Numbered from the stretch's first letter, positions 1 to 10,800 are shown. The stretch: DNA of 64,000 nt from Pyxicephalus adspersus (GCF_032062135.1 NC_092860.1:68977820-69041819); one strand, 5' to 3'. The notes: a model not told the origin generated them from the sequence alone. Numbers and translations: made by a program.

Positions 1-779
1 TGGTTCCCAGCTAACTTTCCTATGCTGTTCCAGTGTTTCTGTCTGCCTGTGGATATACCTGCATCACCTATGCCTCCTGTTGCTTCCAGTGTCCCCTGTA
101 TTCCCTGTGTCATTGATGTCTGTCTCCTGGATTCTTGGTAACTGACACCTGGCTTGGGACCTGGCCTCTGTTGCCTGCTGCCTGTAATTTGGTACTGTGA
201 TTTGCCCATCTTGGTGTGCCCAAGGACCACAACCTAGCAGTAACCAGTGGCGCAACATCCTTACCATCAGAGGCTCTGGAGAAGACTCTATGCCTTGGCC
301 CTTCCCAGGGCTCATACCACCTCTGCGCAAGCCGTAGCGCCCCAACCCATTATCATCTTCATATAGGCTAACAGACTAAGCAGACAATGAAAGGCATTAG
401 GGTATAACAAAGTTACAAATCTGATATTAGTTTAACATGTGCTCACTGCATCCTTTTATAGGATTGTTTGCCAAAACGCAGCCATAGGTCACATTACTGC
501 TTGTCCGAGACAACCACAGTTGTAAGGATTGACCCAACCTCATTCTTAGCAACCAGGTTATTGAAGAGGAAAACAATAAGGACATTTAGGCTGATTAGAC
601 ACACAGGCACACATTACACACATGTAAACATCTCACACACATGTGTACAAATCTCTTAGTAGCTGATGTTCGAGTGATGGACCTTTGTGACTCACCAGAC
701 CAGACAATGCATAGCAAGGGAAGAACCTCCGTAAGCTAAATAGGCTTAGCTGCCGGCTAATTTTTTTCACCCTGTACAA
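1..779. other. No gene recognised; repeat-like flank
   Basis: I see no conserved protein or splice-bounded exon here. The first 350 bases are rich in short CTG/CCTG-type words and resemble the style of frog LTR or dispersed repeats, but I cannot assign a family. The open frames are short and have no recognisable domain. Confidence 0.4.
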
Positions 780-1130
780 CCAAACATTGAATGAGGTACT
801 GAATGGATGGATTCCAGAAAAAGGTAGTACAGCAGTATGTAGATGATTTGGTTCTGTCCCGTGATGACAGGCAAACGTGATAAAGAATCTAAGTTTGCGG
901 TTTCCTAGCTAAGAGAGGTAATAAAGCAAATAAAAGTAAGCTGTAAAAGTGGTATTTTTTTAGCAAACAAATGACTACTGAAAAAACAGATATTATTCAA
1001 AATTATTCCATTCCCACGGATGTCAGACCGCTGTGATCCTTCTGGAGTTAAGTAGGGTACCTCTCATAACAGATCCCAAACACCTTTACAATAATGATGT
1101 ATTAACTTAAGTGGAACGCTGCTAATTTCT
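780..1130 (+). pseudogene. Endogenous retrovirus pol (reverse transcriptase) remnant
   Basis: Around 832-858 the + strand reads a YVDD box followed by LVLS, the catalytic signature of a retroviral reverse transcriptase. About 50 bases on, a second short block (FLAKRGNKANKSKL, from about 903) resembles the RT region downstream of YVDD in vertebrate retroviruses. The two blocks are separated by stop codons and frame changes, and no gag, env or LTR could be joined to them. It is an old, dead fragment. The assignment rests on these two motifs; a protein search would settle the class. Confidence 0.5.
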
Positions 1131-1671
1131 TGAAATATCACATCCAGGCAATGGAAGATCGTAAAATAGCTATATTGTCAGCTCCCTTTTTTGACCTTCA
1201 AAAAGGTCTGGAAACCATTTTATTATTTTTGTAATAATACCAAGCGTCCCAGGAGGTGTGATCTATAAACCTATTTTCTTCCCATGCAATCTGAAATCCC
1301 ATGGATTCAATCTCATTGACCTCACACAAACATTCTGGCATGGGGGGGGATATAGTTGTACCCCAATGTCAAGCCATAACCCTTTGCCCTGCTGTAAAAA
1401 TGAAGACCTTTCTTGATTTGTTTGAGGGGGTCACGTAAAACATTTAAAAGAGTAAAAAATAGGCTGAATTCAAAATTTGATTGTGTAGGTCAAAGACTTT
1501 CCACCAAAAAGATTTGATTGGTAGACTTGAACTCCAAATATGTAACATAAGAAATACCAGACATCCTAACCCACCACCAGAGGGAGTGCTGGAAAGGAGG
1601 CAGTTCAAGTGCTGTTCACATGTTTGCCAGCAGGTGGAGTGCGTCTGCATAACACTTTGGTCGTCTGAGGC

Positions 1672-2419
1672 AAAGGCCCTAATTCATCAAGCAAAATCGG
1701 ACGCTCGCTCGCGCATTAGTATTCGCGATCCGAAATCGTAAGCCGCCGCGCAATTCAGCAACTGAATGAGCTCGTGGCCGGAGCCGCGCATCTCCGGCAG
1801 CTTTACACTGGCAAGCTTGCATTAAAAGTCACTGTTCCCCTAAAAAATCATTCTTTCTAATGGCACACATATTACCCTTAGCCCTAAAAAAAAATGTTTG
1901 TTTTACAATTCATACTATTGTGAGATGACATATTATGAAGTGCTTACTAGTATATATACAGCTTGATCTCATTTAGTTTGCAGTGTTGCAAAGCAAACCA
2001 AAAAGTATAAAAACAGTGCAACAAATGTAACAATAAATTAATTATTTTGTGAATGAGTACAAAATAACCTAAAAAAGTATTACTTACCCAAAAGAAGATG
2101 AAGCATTAAAGATTCTAATTGACCTGTAAAGGACTGTAGATATGCACAGAACAGAGAGCAGGTGTGCGCTAATTAATTGCTATGATCTCACCAGTGAGCT
2201 TAACAGATCCTCCTTAATAGCGCAGCTGAAATCTAATCGCCTTAATTGGCAGATTGGCGCCCCCTATTGCTCATTATTATCAAGGCAGGAATCCGGCTGG
2301 CAGTGAGGAGGCGAGTGTACGAGCGCACTCGACTCCGGACAGCGGAAAACCGGCTCGCTGGAAGCGCGAAAGTACGCGCGACCAGCGAGCGCGGATTTTA
2401 TTGATGAATCAGGGCCAAA
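1672..2419. mobile_element. PIF/Harbinger-like MITE, long form, with 3-bp target duplication
   Basis: The element runs from 1675 to 2416. It begins GGCCCTAATTCATCA and ends TGATGAATCAGGGCC, with imperfect inverted similarity continuing about 30 bases inward through CG-rich sequence. AAA flanks both sides (1672-1674 and 2417-2419), a 3-bp target duplication as made by PIF/Harbinger transposases. It has no coding capacity. The same terminal arms occur in the 206-bp element at 51393-51598, which lacks about 540 bp of the centre present here. The superfamily call is inferred from TSD length and the ends. Confidence 0.65.
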
Positions 2420-2642
2420 GAGGCAGCTGACAGGGAATCATATGACCTGGAGTGGGAAGTAGGCAGGGACTCGGATACCTGAGCAGAGCGAGCTGGTGCT
2501 GGCAGCTGGGGAATGCAAGGTGGTTGACACTAAGGAGGGCACTGTTTTATCCCAAATCACTGTGCTAACAGTAGGGGGGGGGTGTGGGTGGAGAAAGAGT
2601 ACAGAATCGAGGTTAGACCCAAGGAGCAGCAGCTAAATCAAA

Positions 2643-3089
2643 TGTCAGGAACCCTCCAACTTGTTATGTCCCCTACTGGTGTCACTATAGTTAGGCATGC
2701 CTTGCATGTGCTTCCACAGGCAACCAGCAGGTGGCTTACTGCAGATTCGCCTCCTGGTTTGGCAACACCTGTGGCTCATAATTAGCAGGTTTATATATTC
2801 TGCCTCCACAAGCCTCTCATTGCCTTAGCATTGGGCTTGAATCTTGTACCTAAATCCTTGCTGGTGCTCTGGTCATTTGCTCTTTGTAATCTAGCTCTTG
2901 CTCCCCTTTGTATATATCTGCATATAGTTTGTTGTCTCTGTATGTTTAAGGATTGTTGCGCTATTCACTGTTTCCTGTGTTTTTGTATGCTTTCACTTCT
3001 AATAAATGCACTTAACTTATCCTTGACTTGTGGCTTTATAATGTATGCTGCCAGTGCTGGTTTCCCTCCTGTTGGTAGAAATCCTGACA
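2643..3089 (+). repeat. 5' long terminal repeat (447 bp)
   Basis: Bounded by TG...CA with a perfect 8-base terminal inverse (TGTCAGGA / TCCTGACA). An AATAAA polyadenylation signal lies near 3000, followed by a T- and G-rich stretch, as expected of an R-U5 boundary. The second half (about 2870-3089) is repeated at 4972-5197. Confidence 0.8.
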
Positions 3090-3617
3090 TAATGCTAAGG
3101 CCATACTGACCAGTGCAGCTTTACTAAATTGCTCTTTGCCCCGTTGGTCTCTACATGCTTTTTTTCTGGTTACTGTACATTTTGGACCTCTTGGCTGGGG
3201 TGTATTGTTGAGTTTTTTTGTTTGACCACTCTAAAAAATTACTTTGTTAAAAATGGTATTTCTTTCCGAAAGTGGTGAATGGTGAATAAGGGGCAATTTG
3301 CAATTGCAATTTGCAATTTGGTGAATAAGGGGCAATTTGCTAATGTTGAGCTACTAACCCGGATCTGGTCTTGGTTTGCTCTGTCCAGTATTCAAGGTGT
3401 CTATCCTGTTGTTAATCAGGGAATTTACCAACTGACCTCTGTCTACCAGTTTATTCGATACCCCTGTTGTAACTTGTAACCAGTGACCATAGCACCAGCA
3501 ACATAAAACACCAGCTTTCTATATTTCTGCTGAGAAGGATACTGTACCCTAATTTTAAAATCAGTTGCCCATAACAACGACCAATGACTCTATTCCACCT
3601 GCCTAAGCACCTATATT

Positions 3618-4205
3618 ATGGAGGCCGCTATAGTAGCTTCTATTGCTCCTTACATGCAGCAAATTTCTGAGTTGCAAAAGTTGGCTGCTCTTTACCAAGA
3701 AAAATTCTCTGAACTACAAATGGCAGTTAATTATAGGCAAGAGGAGATCAATAAGCTGCATGCAAAGTTACAGGATCTATGCTTCTAAGATGGCCCAGAG
3801 GTCCTGCGCCCCGACTCTGCTGCCGCTGAGCTTCCAGAGGTCCTGCGCTCTGGCTCTGCTGCTGCTGAGCTTCCAGAGGTCCTGCGCCCCGACTCTACTG
3901 CTGCTGAGCTTCCAGAGGTCCTGCCCCCGGACTCTGCTGCTGCTGAGCTTCCAGAGGTCCTGCGCCCCGACTCTGCTGCTGCTGAGCTTCCAGAGGTCCT
4001 GCTCCCCCATTGTGACTTACTCAAAATCCTGTGGTCAGATGGCTTGCTTTGGACTCCCCCTGGCAACTGGTTCTTCTTACCTGTGGCATTTGCTCTAATT
4101 TACTGTGGTCTCAGTTTTAGTTCCATTTTCGGTGATACAAAGGGCAACCCAAAAGCCGCCAATTTTAATTATGTAGGCATCTCTGATTTCAGTGACTCTT
4201 TGTGA
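3618..4205 (+). pseudogene. Small element-encoded ORF with 13-residue tandem repeats, one internal stop
   Basis: Reading from the ATG at 3618, the frame encodes about 56 residues of helix-prone sequence (starting MEAAIVASIAPYMQQ, rich in leucine, glutamine and glutamate; possible coiled coil). It meets TAA at 3786, then stays open in the same frame to TGA at 4203. Past the stop come six 39-bp units (3795 to about 4028) coding PEVLRPDSAAAEL, then about 60 residues with a hydrophobic stretch. The position between LTRs suggests a gag-like product, but I recognise no gag domain. Function is unknown. The internal stop may be inactivating. Confidence 0.5.
3795..4028 (+). repeat. 39-bp coding minisatellite, six units
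   Basis: Units start at 3795, 3834, 3873, 3912, 3951 and 3990, each beginning CCAGAGGTCCTG. The length is a multiple of three, so each unit adds 13 residues without shifting frame. The last unit is degenerate. The CT-rich units also create long antisense open frames that are only shadows. Confidence 0.9.
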
Positions 4206-4956
4206 AATAGAGGAGTTTATTCTGGACTTGTCTGTGCCCTGGGAAGGTATTACTGTGCCCATGGGTATTTTGGGAGACCCTACAAGATTTGCCAGCGCCT
4301 TGCGGGGGCTCAGGGCTCAGCCTAGACTGGTATACAGTTCAGTGAACTGGGCCACAGTGTTTGCTATAAGCCCTGGCAGTGGGTCATTCCTTGTTAAGGG
4401 CCCTGTCTGCGAGGTTCCAGAGTGTAAAGTACCCAAGGAATCGTGGGCCGCTGCAGCAGACAGTGTGGCCGGGGCTGCCCCGGCTATGCTTGTAGTGTGT
4501 CTCCTCTCGCTGGTCGGAGGGAAACGTCCCAGGCGAACTACTGTTAGGCCGAAAAGCATCCCCAGCATCCCTGCAGACGTTCACAGTACTGCATGCGCCC
4601 TCAGCATTCCCGGGGTTTCTAAGTTGGCCTCAGACCCTGGCACTGGGATACTCTCTAGCTGCTAGAATGATCATAATGGCCAATCATCTAACTATAGCCT
4701 AATTGGCCTTGGTGTCCAAACATCTGGCAGTGATCTGTGGGATCTGTGGGAGAAACAATTCTGCAAACTTGTCTGGGATTTTGTTGCAATTTTGGTTTCT
4801 GCTACTTGTATTATGTGCTTTTTGGATCATACATCTTCCAGTTAATAGTCTGCTTGCTTGGAGTTTTAAACCAGCCATGTCAATTAACTTACCAAATCCA
4901 AAAAAGATATTCCCTGGACTGATTGGAGCATCCAGAAGCTGCTCCTTAAATGAAGG

Positions 4957-5197
4957 GGGGGGGGGGGGGGCTCTGGCCCTTGCTCTTTGTTATCTTGCGT
5001 ACTCTTCCTCCCCATTGTATATATATGCTGTCACTGTATGTTTAAGGATTGTTGCACTATTCACTATTCACTGTTTACTGTGTTTTGTATGCTTTCACTT
5101 CCAATAAATGCACTTACCTTATCTCTGACTTGTGCCTTTATAGTTTATGCTTCCTGTGCTGGTCTCCCTCCTGTCTGTGTTGGTAGAAATCCTGACA
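4957..5197 (+). repeat. G-tract and truncated 3' LTR
   Basis: A run of about 18 G (from 4954) after AAATGAA resembles a polypurine tract. It is followed by sequence matching the second half of the 5' LTR, including the TATGTTTAAGGATTGTTG block, an AATAAA and the GGTAGAAATCCTGACA end. The first half of the LTR is missing. Confidence 0.7.
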
Positions 5198-5202
5198 TCA
5201 AA

Positions 5203-7745
5203 AGGTGTCAGTGATTAATCTAGTGAGACCCATAATTGGTCATTTTTATTTTGAGTCCAATCCACTATCCTTTGTAACACCTCTTCCGTGTAATATATTT
5301 TGAAATCCAGTATGGCTAGCCCTCGCTCAGATTTCCATTGAGAAATAATCTGTTTGTGTATCTGTGCCTTCTTCCTTTTCCATATGAAAGTGTTTATTAA
5401 ATGGTTAAGGTGGGGGAACAAATATATTGGCAGTGGAGATGCAATAGTATAAAAATATTATAACACTTTTGTTAATATGTCCATTTTTACAGTGTTAATT
5501 TGGCCCAGCCAGGAGATATGTAGCTCATTATAAGTCTGAAAGATTTATACTTACTCAATATGTTTAAGTAGAGGTCTATAGTTTAAGTCTGCCATTACTG
5601 CAACATTAGATGAAATTCCTATGCCCAAATATTTATTGAGCTGGGCTGCCATCTAAAAAGAAAATTAGCTTCCAGTTTGGGCACCTGGGTTGAGGACATG
5701 GAGACATTAGGAGCTTCAGTTTTATCGTAATTTTCTTTAAAATTGATTAACACTTTAAAACGTTGGAATTCCTTAATGAGTACATGCAAAGAAATGTCTG
5801 GAGATGTAATAAAAAATGTCATCTGCAAATATTGAGAATTTATAGTGATTCTCCCCAATCTGTAAACCTTTGATATCCATATTTTGCTGGAGAGCATTTG
5901 GCCAAATGTTCTATTACCAAAATAATTAATATGGGCAAAAGCAGGCATGCTTGTCTGGTGCTAATGTTAATAAAAAAAAAAAAAAAAGCTTGTATTCTTT
6001 CAAACATGGATGGTCCTATACCTATCTGAAAAAGTGTCTCCTGTAAAAATACTCAGTTTAAGCAGTCAAACACCTTCTTGACTTCGACTGATAAAAGGCA
6101 CAGAGGAACTGCATTTTTTTGGGCCCAGTTAATAGGAGATCAATGATAATATGGTCAATAAGTTATCTTTAAATTTCCTACCCAATGTGAAGTCCACCTG
6201 ATCCAAGTTTATTAAGATAGGATCAAAACGTTAGCCTATTAGCTATGAGTTTAGAATAGATCCTGATAATGCAGATTTGTCAAAGAGATAGGTCTATAGT
6301 TACTGCATACCGTGGCATCCCTGCAAGGTTAAGGCAATACAGTAATGTGTGCTTAAGGGGATTGAGCAGGGAATTCTTGATTAGATGATATTTCATTAAA
6401 TACCGGAAGCATGAAGAGCAGGTATCATGGAAGGTTTTATAAAACCTGGGTATCAGGCCCAGGAATTTTACCTACTTTTAGGGAGGATAAACAGGAATGA
6501 AGTTCCTTCTCTGTAAATGGACTTTCTAGATATGACTGCTCAATAGTAGGTAACACTGTTGCTGATATATATTCCTCTAATGTTACGGTGGAAATAGTTT
6601 GGAGCCATATCCTCATGCTTCCCTCTAAGAATATAGAAGACTATCTCAATTGGGTTGTAAACTTGACGGTCCTGAGAGGTTTGGATACATGAGATAGATA
6701 TACTAGCTATACATGGGTGAAGTGCTCTAGCTAATAGATTCCCCAGTTTGTCACCATGTTGGTAAAAGATTTTCCTTGTCCTATTTTCTTAATTTTAAAG
6801 AATATTCGTCTAATATTTCCCTTAGTTGTTAGTATTTTTGTCACATCAATGCCAGTGTATCATGATCAGAGTCCTTTTTTATGTTTAGCTTTTAGTTGGG
6901 ATATGGATTCCAAAAGCTTTTTGATAGTGTCCACCTTTTCCTTTATAAATCTAGAGTCGTGTTTGATAAAGTGGGCTTGCATTACACATTTAAGGGCCTC
7001 CCATTGTATTGGTAGAGGAGTGGCATCTTTTTCGTGGACAATTAAAAAATCTTTATTAACCTTGAAAAGGCATGCCACACATACTGGCTCGTTAAGGAGA
7101 TGATCATTTAATTTCCAGGTATTCATAGATTTGAGGGGTGGTAAAATCTCTAATAAAAGAAAAAACTGGTGCATGGTCAAACCATAAAAAGTTATCTAAG
7201 GTGGCAGTATGTGGGAAGGTTAGTGTAAATTGGGAAACCAAAAATGTATCCAACCTACCTGAGTTACCCGCCAAATATTCACTAAAGGAAATTGTTGCAG
7301 TAATTTCTGGAATATGGAGAGTTTTTCATGTAAACAAGGATTGCCTCTCGAAAAGGAATTCTGTGCTGGGTCAAATACAAAATTTAAGTTACATCTGATT
7401 AGTAATAAACCTTCCTAAAATTGCATGAGGTCCCGGATTATTTGTGATCCATATGATGCGAAGTTGAAGCAAATATGTAATTGAAAAAGGGAAGCCCCAA
7501 CAGTATTGTATATTCCACTATTTAAGCTCTTCCAGAAGAGGTTTGAGGGTCCTACAGAGCGCCAGGGTACGCCGTGATAAATCTGGAAGGAGTTGTAATT
7601 CAGCTCTGTCAAATTCCCAAAGACGCTTTTGGTGAGCAGCTGTCATGATGTCTTCCTTCACGTGAAAGTAGAGGATTCCACATATTACATCCCTTGGCTG
7701 GGTGGGATCAGATGGTTTGAGGCCTAGTGCATATTGAGGTAAGTA
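5203..7745 (-). mobile_element. Tx1-type L1 retrotransposon remnant
   Basis: Read on the minus strand, parts of both L1 ORFs appear in order. An ORF1 C-terminal piece lies at about 7720-7500 (includes LLPDLSRRTLALCRTLKPLLEE read across frames). ORF2 follows from about 7400 to 5215: the endonuclease end, the endonuclease-RT linker at 7180-6866, RT at 5948-5619 and a post-RT segment at 5421-5215. Stops, frameshifts and internal deletions are frequent. An A-rich run at 5974-5987 interrupts RT. It is not active. The boundary with the LTR element is within a few bases of 5203. Confidence 0.7.
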
Positions 7746-8166
7746 TCATAGAATGGAAGCGATTGGCATGGAGCTCACTAGTAGTAAGTCCTTATCTGGC
7801 CATGTGCAAGCCACGCCCCCCATATTTATTTTTTTAAAAAACAGTTCTGAAAGATTCTTAACTAACTGAAGCAAACAGTACGTGGTATTTACATGTATGA
7901 AAAACAAGGTTGATGTAAATATGGTTTTCATAATTGTTTTATCCAATACTTGTGTGTCCTTTTTCCTACTAAATTCATAAATCTGTTAATTCATGTGTGT
8001 TTTGCAAAAAGAGTTTTAAATGAGTTTAAATTTTACATTTGTTTCTAAATGTTTTTATTTGTTTCATGTCACATGATACCAATCTCTAAGCATGCTGGGA
8101 TGTCGGTGAGGTCACTGCCTTTCATTGTGTGCTTTGGCAGTAGCTAAATAATTTTTGATTTTGATG
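7746..8166. other. No feature recognised
   Basis: AT-rich sequence with only short chance frames. I see no repeat family, exon or RNA gene. Confidence 0.4.
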
Positions 8167-8900
8167 TACAGTTAGGTCCATAAAAATTTGGACAGAGACA
8201 ACTTTTTTCCAATTTTAGTTCTGTACATTACCACAATTCATTTTAAATGAAATCAGATGCAGTTGAACTGCAGACTTTCAGCTTTAATTCAGTAGGTTGA
8301 ACAAAACATTGCATAAAAATGTGAGGAACTAAAGCCTTTTGATTTACACAATCACTTCATTTCAGTGGCTCATAAGTAATTGGACAAATTAAAAACCCTT
8401 TGCTGGCAATGACAGCCTGTAGTCTTGAACAGGCTGTCACTGCATTAAAAAGGAGGGTTTCCTTCTTTTTAAAGCTCTGCCAGCCCTTTACTGCAGCGAC
8501 TTTCAGTTGCTGTTTGTCTGTGGGTCTTTCAGTCCGAAGTTTAGTCTTCAGCAAGTGAAATGCATACTCAATTGGGTTCAGGATCAGGTGACTGACTTGG
8601 CCATTTAAGAATATTCCACTTCTTTGCTTTAATAAACTCCTGGGTTGCTTTGGCTGTATGTTTAAGGTCATTTTCCATCTGTATTATGAAACGCCTCCCT
8701 ATCAATTTGACTGCATTTAGCTGGATTTGAGCAGGCAGTATGTCTCTGAACACCTCAGAATTCATTTGGCTGCTTCTGTCCTGTGTCACATCATCGAAAA
8801 ACACTAGTGTCCCAGTGCCACTGGCAGCCATGCACATTGCTATCCTGAGGGAGTGGTGTGCATAATGGTCAGTAAGATTGTTCTGAAGAATGCATGTATG
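8167..8900 (-). mobile_element. Tc1/mariner transposon remnant (3' half of transposase)
   Basis: The left end reads TA then CAGTTAGGTCCATAAAAATTTGG at 8169, a typical Tc1 terminal inverted repeat next to a TA target. On the minus strand two overlapping frames (8837-8568 and 8671-8357) carry the C-terminal DDE transposase: a degenerate NDLKHTAKATQEF, then KWNILKWPSQSPDPEPN, then a frameshift and the IEYAFHLLKTKLRTE block. The DDE domain's first part, the DNA-binding domain and the other terminal repeat are missing. Confidence 0.8.
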
Positions 8901-9616
8901 GACCAGGTAAAGGTTTTTTAGCTTGTTTATTGTTGTATAAAGTTGGTGTTTGCTTGTGGCTGGTATGCACTTATTTGTTTGAAAGTATGGTACAGATGCT
9001 ACAAAACCAAGAACAGTTTGATTAAATTGGCAAGGGTGGTCTTTAGTCTGTGCCCCCTATGGGCTAAATGTAGGATACAGAAGCTTAATAATTGGCAGGA
9101 TTATTTTGTCTTTTGTAGTGTGACATGTGCATTTGTTGGTTTTCATAAGAAGGCTCTGTGGGATGCATGTATAGTAGAGGTGCGGCTAGGCCCTTGTAAA
9201 TTTATAAATCAGGATGATTGCAGAGCGGGTTGTAGATAACAGTTTTGGGGATGTGTGGTGTTGGTCGTAACAAGAGGTTGTGTAATGCTGGTTTGTCGGT
9301 AACAGTGGTGTTGGAGATGGTGGAACAGCCCCTGATCTCCAAGGTTGTGCTGGCCATAGTGCAGGGCGAGCACATGCAGACTGCTGTAAAGTGCTGAACA
9401 TATGTGCGTTTAAATGAGTGCCTTATCGGAAAAAAATGAGTGCCTTACTGGGGACACATGCATGAGATTGGCACATTTTTTCCATATTGCAGGAAAAAGC
9501 AGCCTGAAGCCTCTAGGTATAAGGGACAATGCGACGTATGTATCCCAGGAGGCATTGTGCTTCCATTCACAGAAGGGAAGGGCTTCCCCATTGGAGTTAA
9601 AAAAAAAAAAAAACAT
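8901..9616. other. No gene recognised
   Basis: Open frames here are short and show no domain. The stretch 9410-9600 contains a near-duplicate short phrase (GAGTGCCTTA twice, at about 9417 and 9439), but no element can be named. Confidence 0.35.
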
Positions 9617-10552
9617 ATTTTTCGGACCATAAGACGCACTTTTTTTCCTCCTAAAGTGGGGGGAAAATCAGGGTGCGTCTTATGGTCCGAATGCAGAGGT
9701 ACAGGGGCATATTTTTTTACTTACCTGTGTCCCCGCCGGTNNNNNNNNNNNNNNNNNNNNNNNNNNNNNNNNNNNNNNNNNNNNNNNNNNNNNNNNNNNN
9801 NNNNNNNNNNNNNNNNNNNNNNNNNNNNNNNNNNNNNNNNNNNNNNNNNNNNNNNNNNNNNNNNNNNNNNNNNNNNNNNNNNNNNNNNNNNNNNNNNNNN
9901 NNNNNNNNNNNNNNNNNNNNNNNNNNNNNNNNNNNNNNNNNNNNNNNNNNNNNNNNNNNNNNNNNNNNNNNNNNNNNNNNNNNNNNNNNNNNNNNNNNNN
10001 NNNNNNNNNNNNNNNNNNNNNNNNNNNNNNNNNNNNNNNNNNNNNNNNNNNNNNNNNNNNNNNNNNNNNNNNNNNNNNNNNNNNNNNNNNNNNNNNNNNN
10101 NNNNNNNNNNNNNNNNNNNNNNNNNNNNNNNNNNNNNNNNNNNNNNNNNNNNNNNNNNNNNNNNNNNNNNNNNNNNNNNNNNNNNNNNNNNNNNNNNNNN
10201 NNNNNNNNNNNNNNNNNNNNNNNNNNNNNNNNNNNNNNNNNNNNNNNNNNNNNNNNNNNNNNNNNNNNNNNNNNNNNNNNNNNNNNNNNNNNNNNNNNNN
10301 NNNNNNNNNNNNNNNNNNNNNNNNNNNNNNNNNNNNNNNNNNNNNNNNNNNNNNNNNNNNNNNNNNNNNNNNNNNNNNNNNNNNNNNNNNNNNNNNNNNN
10401 NNNNNNNNNNNNNNNNNNNNNNNNNNNNNNNNNNNNNNNNNNNNNNNNNNNNNNNNNNNNNNNNNNNNNNNNNNNNNNNNNNNNNNNNNNNNNNNCGGAA
10501 AACCTGGTGCGTCCTATAGTCCGGAGCGTCTAATGGTCCGAAAAATACGCTA
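9617..10552. repeat. Palindromic MITE-like repeat interrupted by an assembly gap
   Basis: The left side starts TTTTTCGGACCATAAGACGC and soon repeats it in inverse orientation (GCGTCTTATGGTCCGAA, about 9676). The right side ends with GTCCTATAGTCCGGAGCGTCTAATGGTCCGAAAAA. These are inverse copies of the same 20-base phrase, which I recall as a widespread vertebrate repeat. The middle (9741-10495) is 755 unresolved bases, so length and content are unknown. Confidence 0.6.
9741..10495. other. Assembly gap (755 N)
   Basis: A run of N bases. Open frames reported across it are artefacts. It sits inside a palindromic repeat, a usual cause of assembly failure. Confidence 0.99.
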
Positions 10553-10598
10553 CTCATAAATTTTACCTTATATAAAAGGGTTGTCTGATAGGTCTGCT

Positions 10599-10800
10599 TT
10601 AAAGAGAAACTAAACTGAAAAGTGCCTAAAACAAAACAAAAAATCCACTTACCTTCAATCCTGCAGCGCTGTTAAACGGTCTGGAGGTGTTCTCCATTGG
10701 GTCCAGCGTCTCAGAGCTGGGTGGCGCCATCTTCTCCTCTTCCCCTGAAAATCACATGCGCTGGGTTTCCCCTGGGGCAGCCACGACTGCATGACATTCT
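10599..10800 (-). repeat. TTAA-ended short GC-rich dispersed repeat, copy 1
   Basis: Begins TTAAAGAGAAACTAAACTG and continues into a GC-rich core containing GGCGCCATCTTCTCCTCTTCC. Related copies occur at 15356 (same orientation) and ending at 14177 and 42025 (opposite orientation). The far end is not clear. A TTAA edge suggests a piggyBac-mobilised MITE, but that is inference. Confidence 0.5.

Larger units (their letters stand above)
2638..5202 (+). mobile_element. Non-autonomous LTR retrotransposon with TCAAA target duplication
   Basis: The element spans 2643-5197. The 5' LTR begins TGTCAGGA and ends in the exact inverse TCCTGACA at 3089. The element ends at 5197 in the same GGTAGAAATCCTGACA. 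The 5-bp sequence TCAAA flanks both ends (2638-2642 and 5198-5202), a direct target-site duplication. The 3' LTR is truncated and retains only about its last 225 bases. The 2 kb interior has no reverse transcriptase, protease or integrase that I can see, so movement would have needed proteins from another element. It holds one small ORF with tandem repeats. Family (gypsy-like or ERV-like) is undetermined. Confidence 0.8.

Noticed and set aside
995..1060. 5S rRNA-like words (CTGGAGTTAAGTAGGGT)
   Set aside because: Only about 20 bases loosely resemble 5S rRNA. No A, B or C box arrangement is present, and the region overlaps the retroviral pol remnant.
2581..2785. Coding gene starting in the G-rich stretch at 2573
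   Set aside because: The frame spans the flank, the target duplication and the LTR, so it cannot be a unit. No domain is present.
3777..4066. Two antisense open frames over the 39-bp repeats
   Set aside because: Shadows of the tandem repeat: a 39-bp unit without stops is open in several frames. The sense frame continues beyond the repeats, the antisense ones do not.
9440..10557. Long open frames (up to 359 codons) across 9440-10557
   Set aside because: They are created by the run of N bases. The real flanking codons show only repeat sequence.
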